This document shows, one piece after another, positions 31,888-45,364 of a stretch of DNA of 64,000 bases. The DNA comes from Euprymna scolopes (taxonomy: Eukaryota; Mollusca; Cephalopoda; Sepiida; Sepiolidae). A program made the translations under genes and the position numbers. The DNA lies in the NCBI GenBank assembly GCA_024364805.1, contig CM044501.1, positions 45,312,357 through 45,376,356 of the forward strand, in the 5' to 3' direction. How positions within the stretch are numbered: position 1 is the stretch's first letter; the number at the start of each line of letters is the position of its first letter. Under the pieces are notes generated by a model. That model searched no databases and was not told the origin of the DNA. It was given only the letters and a program-made list of their open reading frames with translations.

Positions 31888-34800
31888 ACAATATTGTCTA
31901 AAGCGGCATTGTGATATAACATCATTTAAAATACAATTGTAAAAAACTGTTGTCTGAAAAACAAGTGTGGTATAACACCGTCTGAAATACAATTGCGATA
32001 TAATGCTGCTTAAAATGACCTGGTTATGTAACATTGTCTGAAATAGCATGGATATAAGATTTATGTAAAAATATAATGATATAAGATTGTCTAAAATAAC
32101 ATTGTGACATATAAATAATCTAAAATACCATTGTAATATGAAATTGTCTAAGATAATATTGTGATATAAGAGTGTCTGAAATAATATTGTGATATAAGAG
32201 TGTCTGAAATAACATTTTGATATAGGATTGTCTGAAATAACATTGTCATAGGAAATTTTATGTAAAAATATTGTGATATATTATGGTCAAAAATAATTGT
32301 GATATAAGATTGTCTGAAATAAAATTCTGATATGACATTGTATGTAAAATCATTGTGATTTAAGATTTTATTAAAAAACATTGTGACATAAGTTGTCAAA
32401 ATAACATTGTGATATAATATTGTATGCAAAACCTTTTGTTATAATATTGTCTAAAACAACATTGTGATATAAGATTGTCTGAAACAACATTGTGATATAA
32501 CATTGGCTTAAACAACATTGTCACACAAGATTGTTTGAAAAAACGTTGTGATATAATATTGTCAAGAATAACATTGTGATATCAGATTGTCTAAACAAAT
32601 AATGCGGTATAAAATTGTCTGAAATAACATTGTGATATAAGATTGCATGTAAAAACGCTGTGATATAATATTGTCTAAAAGAAACATTGTCATAAAAAAT
32701 TGTCAAAATATCATTGTGATACAAGATGGTCTAAAATAATATTGTAATACTATATTGTTTTAAATAACATTGTGATGTAAGATTGCCTGAACATTGTGAT
32801 ATGAGATTGCTTAAAATAACATTGGGATATAAGCTTGTATAAAATAATATTGTAAGATAAGATAGTCTAAATAACATTTTGATATAGTATTGTATTTAAA
32901 GACATTGGGGTATAAAATTGTTTCAAAAAACATCATGATATAAGATTGTCTAAAAGACCATTGGGATATAGGATTGTCACAAAAAATCATTGTGATATAA
33001 TAAAGTCTTGAATAACATTGTAATATAAACTTATCTACCACAACATTGTGATATAAAATTGTCTTACCATTGTGACATAACATTGTCTAAAAAATATTAT
33101 GATATAAGATTGTCTTTGATAACATTGTGATTTATGATTTTCTTAAATAACAGTATTTTGATATAATATTGTCGAAAATTACATTGTTATATAGGATTGT
33201 CTGCAATAGAATTGTGATATGAGATTATCTAAATAACATTGTGATATGAGGATGTCTAAAATTATATTGTGATATAAAATAACATCCTGATAAAATATTG
33301 TTGTAAATAACACTTAAATAATATTGTGATGTAGGATTGTCTGAAATATTGTGATATAATATTGTCTAAAATAACAGTATGATATAAGATTGTCTGAATA
33401 ACATAGTGATATAAAATTGTATGTAAAAATAACATTGTGGTGTAAGATCATCTGAAATGACATTGTGATATGATTCTATGTAAAAACATTTTGATAAAAT
33501 ACTGTCTTAAATGTCATTGTGATATAAGTTTGCATGTAAAATCATTGTGATATAATTGTTGTCTAAAATATCATTGTAATATTAGATTTTCAAAAATAAT
33601 TTGTGTTATTAGATTGTCTGAAATAACATTGCGATATAAGTTGTCGCAAATAACATAGCGATATTGTATAAGATTGTGTGAGATAACATTGTAATATAAG
33701 ATTGTCTTAAATAACATTGTGATATATGATTGTCGGAAATTATATTGTGATTTACGATTGTCTGAAATAGCATAGCGATATTATACTGCCTAAAATAACA
33801 TTGTGATATAATATTTTCTTAAATAACATTGTATTATAATATATTTTCTGACAATACATTGTGTTATAAGATTGTCTGGAAAAAATTGTGATATGAGATT
33901 GTCTGAAAAAAACATTGTGATAAAAAATTTTCTAAAATAACATTGTATATAGCCTAAAATAACATTTTTCTAAAATAACATTGTAGATAGCCTAAAATAA
34001 CATTTTGACATAGAATTATTTAAAATTACATTGTGATATGATATTGTCTAAAAGAAAATTGTGATATGAGTTGTCTAAAATATCATTGTCATATGAAATG
34101 TAAAAACATTGTGATATAATATTGTCAACAATAACTGTGATATGATTATCCGAAATTACATCGTAATATGACATTTTATGTAAAATCATTAAGATATAAG
34201 ATTGTCTTAAATAACATTGTGATATAAGAATGCCCGATAAACATTGTATGTTGTCATTTAATATCGTCTAAAACAACATTGTGGTATAAAATTGTCTTAA
34301 ATAACATTGCGATACTTCATTGCCTAAAATAACATTGTGATACAAGATTGTCTTTAATAACATTGTGATATAATATTGTGTAAAAGAAACATCGTGATAT
34401 AAGATTGTCAAAAATAAAATCTGGATATAATATTGCCTCAAATAACATTGTGATATAAGATTGTATGTAAAAACATTGTTATATAAGATTGCCTGAAATA
34501 ACACTGTAATATTGTCTAAAAAACATTGTTATACAATATTGTCTACAATAACATTGTAATAGATTATTTTCTAAAAAAACATTTTTATATAATATTATCT
34601 AAAATTATATTGGTATATAAGATTGTCTTAAATAATATCATAATATTGTCTTAAATGACATTGTGATATTAAGTTTTCTGCAATAGCATTGTGATAGTAG
34701 ATTGTCTGAATAACATCGTGATATAAGATTGTATGTAAAAATATTGAGATATAATATTGTCTAAAATAACACTGCAACTTTAGATTGTCTTTAGTAACTT

Positions 34801-35798
34801 TCTGATATAAGATTGTCTAAAATAAAATTGTGATGTAAGATTATATGTAAAAACATTGTGATATAACACTGTCTTAAATAGCATTGTCATATAAGATTTT
34901 ATTAAAAACATTGTGATATAATTATTGTTTAAAATAACATCATGATATGAGAATGTTTAAAATAACATTGTGATAAAAGATTGTCCAATATAAGATTGTA
35001 ATATAAAATTGTTCCAGATAACATTGTAATATTAGATTGTCCAAGATAACATTGTTACATAATATTGTCTTTAATAACATTGTGATATAAGATTGTCTAA
35101 AATATCATCGTTGTATGAGATTGTCTAAAATAACATTGTTATATAATATCGTCTAAAATAACATTGCGATATAAGATTGTCTTAAATAACATTGTGACAT
35201 AAGATTGCTCGAAATACCATTGTTATATAAGATCGTCTTTGATAAAATTGTGATTTAAGATTTTGTAAATGACATTGTGATATAAGATTGTGTAAGATTG
35301 TGATTTAAGATTCTCTGAAATAACATTGTTATATAATATTGTCTGAATACCAGTGTGATATAATGTTGTCTTTAATAACATCAATTATAGTATATTATCT
35401 AAACTAGTATTGTGGTATAAGATTTTCTGTAAAAATATAGTGATATAAATTATCTAAAGAAAACATTGTCTTAAAAACATTAAAATAAAATAGTGCCTGA
35501 AAAAACATCGTAATATAATATTTTCGAAAATTAAATTGTGATATAATATTGTCTGTAATTACATTTTTCTTAAATGACATTGTGATTTAATATAGTCTAA
35601 AATACTATTGTGATATAATGTGTCATAAAAATACACTGTGATAAAATATTATCTGATATAGAATCGTGATCTACAAAACATTGCCACATGATATTACCTT
35701 ATCATGATATAAAACTGTTTCAAATATTGATATAATATTTTCTTAAAGAAATCGTGGCATAATATCCTCTTAAATAAAATCGTGATGTACTGTTGTCC
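31888..35798. repeat. 28-bp satellite, diverged block
   Basis: The dominant monomer is aacattgtgatataagatt plus gtctgaaat, about 28-29 bp, with frequent substitutions, deletions and variant units. On the minus strand, chance frames (YHNVI, QCYFRQ repeats) are translations of the monomer and not genes. Confidence 0.9.
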
Positions 35799-36212
35799 TG
35801 TTGGCATCAGACAAATTTATAATGCAAAGGGGAGTAACTCTTTGCTTCTTTGGGCAAAGTCGTTAGTCCTAAACTTTAATTTCTCGCGATTTCTCGCGAG
35901 ATGAACGACCGGAAGTGGACATTGGAGGGAAAACACAGTGATTTTAAAAATGGCGAGATGAACATTATTCCCATTCATCCAATTATACTATTTGAACTTC
36001 TAACTTTCATCTATTTTGTTTGAATTGTATTACGTGTGTGTGCGTGTCTCTCCATACACGTATATCGTTATGTAACAGTGAAATGTTTCCTTATTTGTTC
36101 GCAAGTGTCATGTTCTTTCCTTATGATCTTCTACCTACCGAACGTGAAGACCGGACTCCCTGCGGTAAAATATTGTATGTTATATTGATCTAACGCATTC
36201 CACGATACTATA
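35799..36212 (+). mobile_element. probable solo LTR inside the satellite
   Basis: A non-satellite segment of 414 bp starts TGTTGGCATCAGAC and ends GATACTATA. It is flanked by TGTCC (35794-35798) and TATCC (36213-36217), a one-mismatch 5-bp duplication that restores the satellite frame (ttgtcc/caaataaac). It has promoter-like sites: TCTCGCGAGA (35892-35901), an ETS-type CCGGAAGT (35909-35916) and AAAATGGCG (35947-35955). Strand is inferred from the order of these sites. The parent element is not in the window. Confidence 0.5.
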
Positions 36213-37879
36213 TATCCAAATAAACATCGTAACATAATATTGTCCAAAATAACAAAGTGATATAATATTGTTTAAAAAATCTTCACGATATAATATTTTC
36301 GTAAATTACATTCCTCAATGATATTATCTGAGATAACACTGTGATATTCTCTTCAAAAACTTTGTTATATAATATTGTCTAAAAACCTAGTTATAAAATA
36401 TTTTTTAAATAATATTGTAATATAATATTATTCCAAAACTTCATTGTGATATAATATTGTCTTAATTAACATTGTGATATAATATTGTCTTAATTAACAT
36501 TGTGGTATAATATTGTCTTAACATTGTGATATAATATTGTCTTAATAAACATTGTGATACAATATTGTCTTAATTAACATTGTGATACAATATTGTCTTA
36601 ATTAACATTCTGACATAATACTGTCTTAATTAATAAAGAAAACTCGTCATATAATATGTTTAAAATACCATCATGATATAATATTGCATACATTAAATAG
36701 TGGCATAACATTTTCTAAATTTACATTGTAATATAATTTTGAAATAATATTATAGTATCATATTGTCTGAAATAAAATTGTGATATAATATTGTCTTAAA
36801 TAACATAATGATTTTGTCTGAAATAAAATCGTTATATAATATTGTTTTAAAAACTATCGTGACATAATATTGTCTACTATAACATTGTTATAGTATATTG
36901 TAAAAAATTACATTGTGATATGAAATTATCTAAACAAAAAAATGTGATATAATATTGTCTTTATTAACATTGTGATGTAACATTGTCTTAATAAACATTG
37001 TGATATAATATTGTCTTAATACACATTGTGATATAATATTGTCTTAATAAACATTGTGATATAATATTGTCTTGATGGACATTGTGATAAAAAATTGTGT
37101 TAATTAATATTGTGATATAATATTGTCTTAATTAACATTGTTATACAATATTGTATTAATTAATCTTGTGATATAAGATTGTCTAAACTATCTTGTGATA
37201 AACATTGTCTTAATACACATTTTTATATAATATTGTCTTTAATAATAGCGTTATAATATAGGCTTAATTCACATTGTGGCATAATATTGTTTTAATTAAC
37301 ATTGTTATATAATATTGTCTAAATTAAAATTGTGATATAATATTGTCTTAATACACATTGTGATGTAATATTGTCTGAAAAAACTTGTGATATAACATTA
37401 TCTTAATAAAGATTGTGGTATAATATTGTATGATTAAACATTGCGGTATAATATTGTCTTAATGAACATTGCGATATAATAATATCTTTATTAACATTGT
37501 GATATAATATTGTCGTAATAAACATTATGATATAATGTTGTCTAAATAAACATTCTGATATAATATTGTCTTGATTAACATTGTGGTATAATATTGTATT
37601 AATTTACATTGTTATATATTATTGTCTTAATAAACATTAGGATATAATATTGTCTTAATTACCATTGTGATATAATATTATCTTAATTAATATTGTGATA
37701 TAATATTGTCTTAATAAACATTGTGATATAATATTGTCTTAATTAACATTTTTGTATATTATTGTCTTAATCAACATTGTGATATAATATTGTCTTAATA
37801 AACATTTTGATATAACATTGTCTTAATTAACATTGTGGTATAATATTGTCTTAATTAACATTGTTATATAATATTGTCT

Positions 37880-39460
37880 ATAATAAACATTGTGATATAA
37901 TATTGTCTTAATTAACATTGTTATCTAATATTGTCTTAACAAACATTGTGATATAAAATTATCTTAAAAACGTTGTGGTATAATATTTTCTTAAAAAGCA
38001 TTGTGATATAACATTGTCTTAATTAACATTGTGATATTATATTGTCTTACTATACATTGTGATATAATATTGTCTTAATTAACATGGTGATAAAATATTT
38101 TCCTAATTAACATTGTGATATAATATTGTCTTAATTAATATTGTAATATAATATTGCCTATAATAATGATTGTGATATAATATTGTCTTAATAAACATTG
38201 TGGTATAATATTTTCTTAATAAACATTGTGATATATTGTCTTTCTATACATTGTGATATAATATTGTCTTAATAAACATTGTGATATAATATTGTCTTTA
38301 TTAACATTGTGATATAATATTGCCTAAATTAACATTGTGATATGATATTATCTTAATTAACATTGTAATATAAATATTGCCTATAATAAAGATTGTGATA
38401 TAATATTGTCTTAACTAACATTGTGATATAATATTTTCTAAATAACATTGTGATATAATATTGTCTATAATAAACATTGTGATATAATATTGCCATAATT
38501 AACATTGTGATATAACATTGTCTTAATTAACCTTGTGATATAATATTGTCTTAGTAATCATTGTGATATAATACTGTCTTAATTAAAATTGTGATATAAT
38601 ATTTTCTTAATATACATTGTGATATAATATTGTCTTAAAAATCATTATATATATTATTGTCTTACAAAGCATTGTGATATTATATCGTCTGAATTAAAAT
38701 TGTGATATAATATTGTATTTATAAACATTGTGGTACAATAATGACTTAATAATTATTGTGATATAATATTGTATTTATAATCATTGTGGTATAATATTGT
38801 CTTAATTAACATTGTGATATAATATTGTCTTAATAAACGTTGTGGTATGATATTTTCTAAAAAAAACATTGTGAGATAACATTGTCTCAATTCACATTGT
38901 GATATAATATTGTCTTAATAAGAATTGTGATATAATATTGTCTAAAAAACATTGTGATAAAATATTGTCTTAATAAACATTGTCATATAATATTGTCGTA
39001 ATAAACATTGTCATATAACATTGTCTTAATTAACATTGTGGTATAATATTGTGTTAATTAACATTGTGGTATAATATTGTTCTAAGAATAATAAGCATTG
39101 TTATATAACATTGTCTTAATAAACATTGTGATATAATATCGTCTTAATACGCATTGTGATATAATATTGTCTATAATAAAGATTGTGATATAATATTATC
39201 TTAATTAACATTGTGATATAATATTGTCTTAATTAACATTATTATATAATATTGTCTATAATAAACATTGTAGGATAATATTGTCTTAATTAACATTGTC
39301 ATATGACATTGTCTTAATTAATTTTGTTATATAATATTGTCCTGATAAACATTGTGCTATAATATTTCTTAATTAACATTGTGGTATAATATTAATAATC
39401 ATTGCGATATAATATTGTTTTAATAAACATTGCGACATATTATTGTCTATAGAATCATTG
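37880..39460 (+). repeat. higher-order satellite block, copy 1
   Basis: A run of variant monomers in the same order as 39585-41070. Landmarks include cttaaaaacgttgtggtata at about 37963, tatttataaacattgtggta at about 38718, and gttctaagaataataagcat at about 39079. Confidence 0.85.
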
Positions 39461-39584
39461 TGATATAACATTGTCTTAATAAAGATTTTGGTATAATATT
39501 GTCTTAATTAACATTGCGGTATAATATTGTCTTAATTAACCATTGTGATATAATATTGTTTAATTAACATTGTGATATAATATT

Positions 39585-41070
39585 GTCTATAATAAATATT
39601 GTGATATAATATTGTCTTAATTAACATTGTCATGTAATATTGTCTTAACAAATATTGTGATATAAAATTGTCTTAAAAACGTTGTGGTATAATATTTTCT
39701 TAAAAAGCATTGAGATATAACATTATCTTAATTAACATTGTAATATAATATTGCCTACGATAAAGATTGTAATATAATATTGTCTTAATAAACATTGTGA
39801 TATAATATTTTCTTAATAAACATTGTGATATTATATTGTCTTTCTATATATTGTGATATACTATTGTCTTAATAAACATTGTGATATAATATTTTCTTAT
39901 TAACATTGTAATATAATATTGTCTAAATTAACATTGCGATATGATATTATCTTAATTTACATTGTAATATAATATTGCCTATAATAAAGATTGTGATATA
40001 ATATTGTCTTAACTAACATTGTGATATAATATTGTCTAAATAACATTGTGATAAAATATTGTCTATCATAAACATTGTGATATAATATTGTCTTAATTAA
40101 CATTGTGATATAACATTGTCTGAATTAACCTTGTGATATAATATTGTCTTAGTAATCATTGTGAAATGATATTATCTTAATAAAAATTGTGATATAATAT
40201 TTTCTTAATAAACATTGTGATATAATATTGTCTTAAGAATCATTGTATATATTATTGTCTTACTAAGCATTGTGATATTATATCGTCTTAATAAAAATTG
40301 TGATATAATATTGTATTTATAAACATTGTGGTACAATAATGACTTAATAATTATTGTAATATAATATTGTATTTATAAACATTGTGGTATAATATTGTCT
40401 TAATTAACATTGTGATATAATATTGTCTTAATAAACGTTGTGGTATGATATTTTCTAAAAACCATTGTGATATAACATTGTCTCAATTAACATTGTGATA
40501 TAATATTGTCTTAATAAGCACTGTGAGATAATATTGTCTAAATAAACATTGTGATAAAATATTGTCTTAATAAACATTGTCATATAATATTGTCGTAATA
40601 AACATTGTCATATAACATTGTGTTAATTAACATTGTGGTATAATATTGTGTTAATTAACATTGTGGTATAATATTGTTCTAAGAATAATAAGCATTGTTA
40701 TATAACATTGTCTTAATAAACATTGTGATATAATATCGTCTTAATACGCATTGTGATATAATATTGTCTATAATAAAGATTGTGATATAATATTATCTTA
40801 ATTAACATTGTGATATAATATTGTCTTAATTAACATTATTATATAATATTGTCTATAATAAACATTGTAGGATAATATTGTCTTAATTAACATTGTCATA
40901 TGACATTGTCTTAATTAACTTTGTTATATAATATTGTCCTGATAAACATTGTGCTATAATATTTCTTAATTAACATTGTGGTATAATATTGTCTTAATAA
41001 TCATTGCGATATAATATTGTTTTAATAAATATTGTGATATAATATTATCTTCAGAATAATTGTGATATAA
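39585..41070 (+). repeat. higher-order satellite block, copy 2
   Basis: The same landmark monomers recur (about 39675, 40315, 40676), offset by about 1.7 kb at the left and 1.6 kb at the right, implying a loss of about 100 bp in this copy. Confidence 0.85.
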
Positions 41071-42680
41071 TATTGTCTTAATTAATATTTTGGTATAATA
41101 TTGTCTCATTTAAAATTGTGATATAATATTGTCTTAATTAAACTTGTGATATAGTATAGTTTTAATTAACATGGTGATATAATATTGTCTTGATTAACAT
41201 TATTATATAATATTTTCTTAATTCATATTTTGATATAATATTGTGTTACTTAACATTATGATATAATATAGTTTTAATAAACATTGTGATATAATATTTT
41301 CTGTATAAAAATTAAAATTGTCTTAATTAACACTGTGATATAATATTGTCTTAAGAAACATGTTATATAACATTATCTTAATAAACATTGTGGTAAAATA
41401 TTTTCTTTATTAACATTGTCAGATAATATTGTCTTAATTAATATTGTGATATAATATTGTCTTAATTAAAATTGTGATATAATATTGTCTTAATAAACTT
41501 TGTGATATAATATTGTCTTAATTTACATTGTGATATAATATAGTTTTAATTAACATTGTGATATAATGTCATCTTAATAAACATTGTGATATAATATTGT
41601 CTTAATTAAGCTTGTGATATAATATTGTCTTAATTTACATTGTGATATAATATAGTTTTAATTAACATTGTGATATTATGTTATCTTAATAAACATTGTG
41701 ATATAATATTGTCTTAATTAACATTGTGATATAATATTGTCTTAATTAACATTGTGATATAATATTGTCTTAATTAATATTGTGATATAATATTGTCTTA
41801 ATTAACATTGTGGTATAATATTGTCTTAATTAACATTGTTGTATAATATTGTCTTAATAAACATTGTGGTATAATATTGTCTTAAATAACATTGTGATAT
41901 AATAATGTCTTAATTAACATTGTGATATATTATTCTCTCAATTAACATTCTGACATAATTAATTATGTCTTAATTAATAAAAAAATACTCCTCATATAAT
42001 ATGTTATAATATCATATAATATATAATATTTAAATACCATCATGATAAAATATTGCATAAACTAAAGTAGTGACATAACATTTTCTAAAGTTACATTGCA
42101 ACATAATTTTGAAATAATGTTGTAGTATGATATTGTCTGGAATAAAATTGTGATATAATATTGTCTTTAATAACATCCTGATATTCTCTGAAATAATCGT
42201 AAAATAATATTGTTTTAAACACTACAATAACATTGTTATAGTATATTGTCGAAAATGTCATTGCGATGTGAAATTATCTTAAAATAAAATTGTGATATAA
42301 TATTGTCTAAAATAACATTGTTATATAATAGTGTCTAAAATACAATCGTGATATAATATTGTCTAAAAATTATTGTTATATAATATCGTCTGAAAAACAT
42401 TGTGGTGTAATATTGTCTTAATTAACATTGCGATATATTATTGTCTTAATCAACATTGTAATATGATATTGTCTGGAATAAAAAGTAAAGTCTATGCGAC
42501 TGATGCCAGAATTAGTAGTAATTGTAGAGCAAAAGTGTTGTATAATTCACGTCTTGTCATGATGTAGTATATAGAATTGGAGATGCGAATTTTTAGAAAA
42601 TTGTCGTCTTATGGAGACTTTTAAATATGCACTCAAGTATATTATTTTAATTGGAATTTATTATTGAGATGAGTATATTT

Positions 42681-42976
42681 ATTAATTTTTATTTATTGCG
42701 GACTATTATCCTTATCTTTTTCTTAGTTGTTTTTCACAACGTTTCGAAGATAGCGGTTTCAATCCTAACCAAAGCCGGCCAGAGGCTTACTTGGCCAAAA
42801 ATGTAGTGAGACGGTAACAACTACAGAAGACAGTAATTGCAGTGGATGCAGTCACGAGATTCAGAGTTCCTATCGTGTCGCGGTTACCACCTGACGAAGG
42901 CCAGGGGAATAGTTGGCCGAAACCTCGTGAATCAACTAAGAAAAAGATAATAGTCCGCAATAAATAAAAATGAATG
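42681..42976 (+). mobile_element. short element with 44-bp inverted ends and a hammerhead-like motif
   Basis: The left end (tttttatttattgcggacta plus ttatcc and ctttttcttagttg) and the right end (42934-42976, caactaagaaaaagataata, gtccgcaataaataaaaa) are reverse complements apart from a 6-bp insertion at the left. Inside, 42891-42922 reads CTGACGA, GGCCA/TGGCC helix, GAAA, close to the hammerhead core with one changed core base. No protein is encoded. Confidence 0.55.
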
Positions 42977-43224
42977 CATTCGAGTGTTGGTGAAAATTAT
43001 GGACGTGCTTTGGAGAAGTTTAAGCATATTTCCAATAGGCCGATTTAAAAAATTTGTCGTCGTCATAAAATAGAGAGATTAAATTGTGATTCTGGTCAAC
43101 AAGAAATTTGTATCTAGCCATGTACAATGGCTACCTAGGTAAAGCCGTGTACTTGATGTGTCTCGCCATGTGTGGAGAGTTTGTCCGGTCAAACCGTAAG
43201 GTGACAGCTAGTTTAGTCTTGCCT

Positions 43225-43395
43225 ATTAGTGAGAGCCAGCTGTCTCTGGTGTCGGGTAGTGAGCGTCTGTTGTATATGGTTACATGAAGTGACAGCCAAC
43301 TGTATCCAGTGCCATACAGTGAGAGCCAAGTGTATCCGGTATCATTTAGTGCGATCCAATTGTATCTGGTAATATGTAGTGAGAGCCCTCGAGAT
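43225..43395. repeat. 30-bp minisatellite, about 5-6 units
   Basis: Units of about 30 bp built on agtgagagccaactgtatcc plus ggtatcatgt. Because 30 is a multiple of three, the minus strand is open and encodes a 10-residue repeat (TGYTWLSLYG-like); I treat this as a by-product. Confidence 0.8.
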
Positions 43396-43899
43396 GTAAG
43401 TTCCGATCTCGGCACAGATTTGTATGTGAAATGATCTTTAAAAATCAAGGGGGCGTGTGGTTTAAAATGCATTAATGTGCATACGAAGGAATTAACTTCG
43501 TTTAGAAAACAATTTCAGAAGAAGAGAGAATCGAGTGTTAGCAGCCCTGCGAATGTTGTCAATCATTTGTTCGTTATTAGATCTTATTAGATTACAAATA
43601 TCTTCATAGTTTGTCACATTTTATATTAGAAACTGAATTTTTTAAATGCGTTTATGCATCTCTATAAGAGTCTCTGTCTGAACGTTGTCTGTCAGATTAT
43701 CTGAAAGGTTGAAAGTTTCATATTTAACCGCGTTGTTTGAATGAGTGCATGAACAAATCAACTACGATTTTGCAATCGAAAACCCAACTGAAATCTCATA
43801 TCTTTGGATATCATTTTATATCATATTTATATCTGCCAAATTTGCTGAGTAGTTGTTATTATTTTGTATGAGTATCTTGTGTAGGAGACGGGGAGTCTC
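43396..43899. other. unassigned DNA before an assembly gap
   Basis: No LTR or coding sequence of element C is visible left of the gap. Confidence 0.5.
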
Positions 43900-43999
43900 N
43901 NNNNNNNNNNNNNNNNNNNNNNNNNNNNNNNNNNNNNNNNNNNNNNNNNNNNNNNNNNNNNNNNNNNNNNNNNNNNNNNNNNNNNNNNNNNNNNNNNNN
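43900..43999. other. assembly gap (100 N)
   Basis: Exactly 100 N, the usual placeholder for a gap of unknown size. The 5' half of element C presumably lies in it. Confidence 0.95.
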
Positions 44000-44592
44000 C
44001 CGTGGCGGCCATAAAAAGACGTGCAACAGCTGTGTCGTCAGGATGGGACGATGTAGTACACGATGTAACCCTGAGAAGCTGACAGAGACTGTGTCCAGGG
44101 TGACCAGTTCAGGGAAAGTGGTGCGTCAGCGGGAATGAGTTCACGGTCTGGGTGGATGCTAGTTCACTGGCCCTTGGAGTTGCCCTTGCAGTTAATGATT
44201 CCATTATTGAAGATGCCTGTTGGCTTCGGCCAGAGAATGATTCGAGGCACATAAACCTGGCCGAACTTGATGCCACATTGAAGGGCGTAAACTTGGCGCT
44301 TCAATGGCAAGCCAAGGTTCTACATATCATGACATACTCGGCATGCACTCATCGGTGGATAACCGATGCATTAAGTGGAAGAGCACGGCTGACGACACGA
44401 GCATCAAGTGAGATGTTAATTCGAAGACGGCTTGCCACCTTGGTCGACACCATCACAGAGTACGACCTGACCGTGGATGTAGTGTTGATCAGGTCTGCAC
44501 TCAACAGAGCAGATGCGCTGACAAGATTCCCTCAACGATGGCTTCTGGCTGGTGCTCGGAGAAATCTGATAATGTGCAGCAGTTGTGTGTAA
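44000..44592 (+). pseudogene. element C RNase H
   Basis: After the gap the connection reads AAIKRRATAVSSGWDDVVHD. The 146-codon frame from 44152 reads VWVDASSLALGVALAV (the VWV precedes the first in-frame Met), CWLRPENDSRHINLAELDAT, KGVNLALQW, MTYSACTHRWITDALSGR, MLIRRRLATL and RSALNRADALTRFPQRW. The acidic residues are D (VDAS), E (AELDA), Tyr where the third Asp is expected (TDS to TYS), and D (RAD). It is the same family as elements A and B and the best preserved RNase H. One catalytic change suggests it is inactive. Confidence 0.85.
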
Positions 44593-44604
44593 TGTGGATA
44601 CAGC

Positions 44605-45364
44605 GCGCATCATGGACATTCATCGACAGTGTGGACATCCTGGCATCAAGCAGACACTGTACTTTTGATTGATCCAGGAGTAGAAAAAAAAGATATCCGA
44701 AGAGTGGTGGAAAGTTGCGAGGCCTGCCAATCCATCGATCCAGCCCCAGCACGATGGAAGAAAGGGGAGTTGGGAGTGAGTGGTAAGTGGCAGAGAGTGG
44801 GCATGGACATCACACACTATGGTGGCAACCACTTCCTTACCCTCATCGATTGTGGGCCTACCCATTTCGCAGTCTGTGTTCTGTGAAAGAGGTGCACCAG
44901 ATGAAGTGCTGATGGACAACGACCCAGCCTTTTGCAGCCATCAGATGAAGCAGTTCTTACAAGAATGGGGTATGCGGCTGCGGCTTAGATGCGCTTATGT
45001 GCCTTCTGGCAATGGTATAGCTGAGAGAAGCCATCGCAGCATTAAAACAATTGCAGCCAGGAAGCAGTGCACCATCAAAGAAGCTGTGTACTGGTATAAT
45101 CTCATGTCAAAGGATGGCGTCTCTCCAGGAACGGCGCCTGCAAATGCAATCTATCAGTACCGTGTCCGAGAAAAAGGAATCCACCCCGATACAACTGTGG
45201 CCACTGAGATAGAATGGAATCAATATGCCAAAGGGGATACTGTCTGGGTGAAGCTGCCAGGAAACCGATGTACTGACAAGTATAAACGGGGCACAGTGAC
45301 CGATGTGGTGAGTCAACAGTGTGTCGAGGTTGATGGCATACCCCGTCACGTCAGTGGACGATGA
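44605..45364 (+). pseudogene. element C integrase
   Basis: MDIHRQCGHPGIKQTLYF, DPGVEKKDIRRVVESCEACQ and SIDPAPARWKKGELGVSG form the HHCC zinc-binding start. GMDITHYGGNHFLTLIDCGP has the first catalytic Asp. A deletion of about 20 codons then joins HFAV to VFCERGAPDEVLMDNDPAFC (second Asp) and YVPSGNGIAERSHRSIKTIA (catalytic Glu). TAPANAIYQYRVREKG and VWVKLPGNRCTDKYKRGTVT form the C-terminal domain. All three catalytic residues remain, but two frames and a core deletion make it non-functional. It resembles the integrase of vertebrate KRBA2-type domesticated genes, from memory only. Confidence 0.85.

Larger units (their letters stand above)
36213..42480. repeat. 28-bp satellite, homogeneous block
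   Basis: The monomer is aacattgtgatataatatt plus gtcttaatt (28 bp), repeated about 220 times. It is far more uniform from about 36430 to 41950 than at either edge. Variant units (ggtataata, tatttataaacattg, tctataataaa) recur in a fixed order in two long copies. It ends at about 42480 with degenerate monomers. Confidence 0.95.

Noticed and set aside
31840-34504. Several minus-strand frames with QCYFRQ/ITMLF repeats
   Set aside because: They are periodic translations of the 28-bp satellite monomer with no start context or conserved length.
31888-42480. Regular repeats resembling a CRISPR array
   Set aside because: Monomers are directly adjacent with no unique spacers, and the DNA is eukaryotic.
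43131-43472. 113-codon minus-strand frame with a TGYTWLSLYG-like repeat
   Set aside because: It is explained by a 30-bp minisatellite whose period is a multiple of three. No signal peptide or conserved domain was seen.
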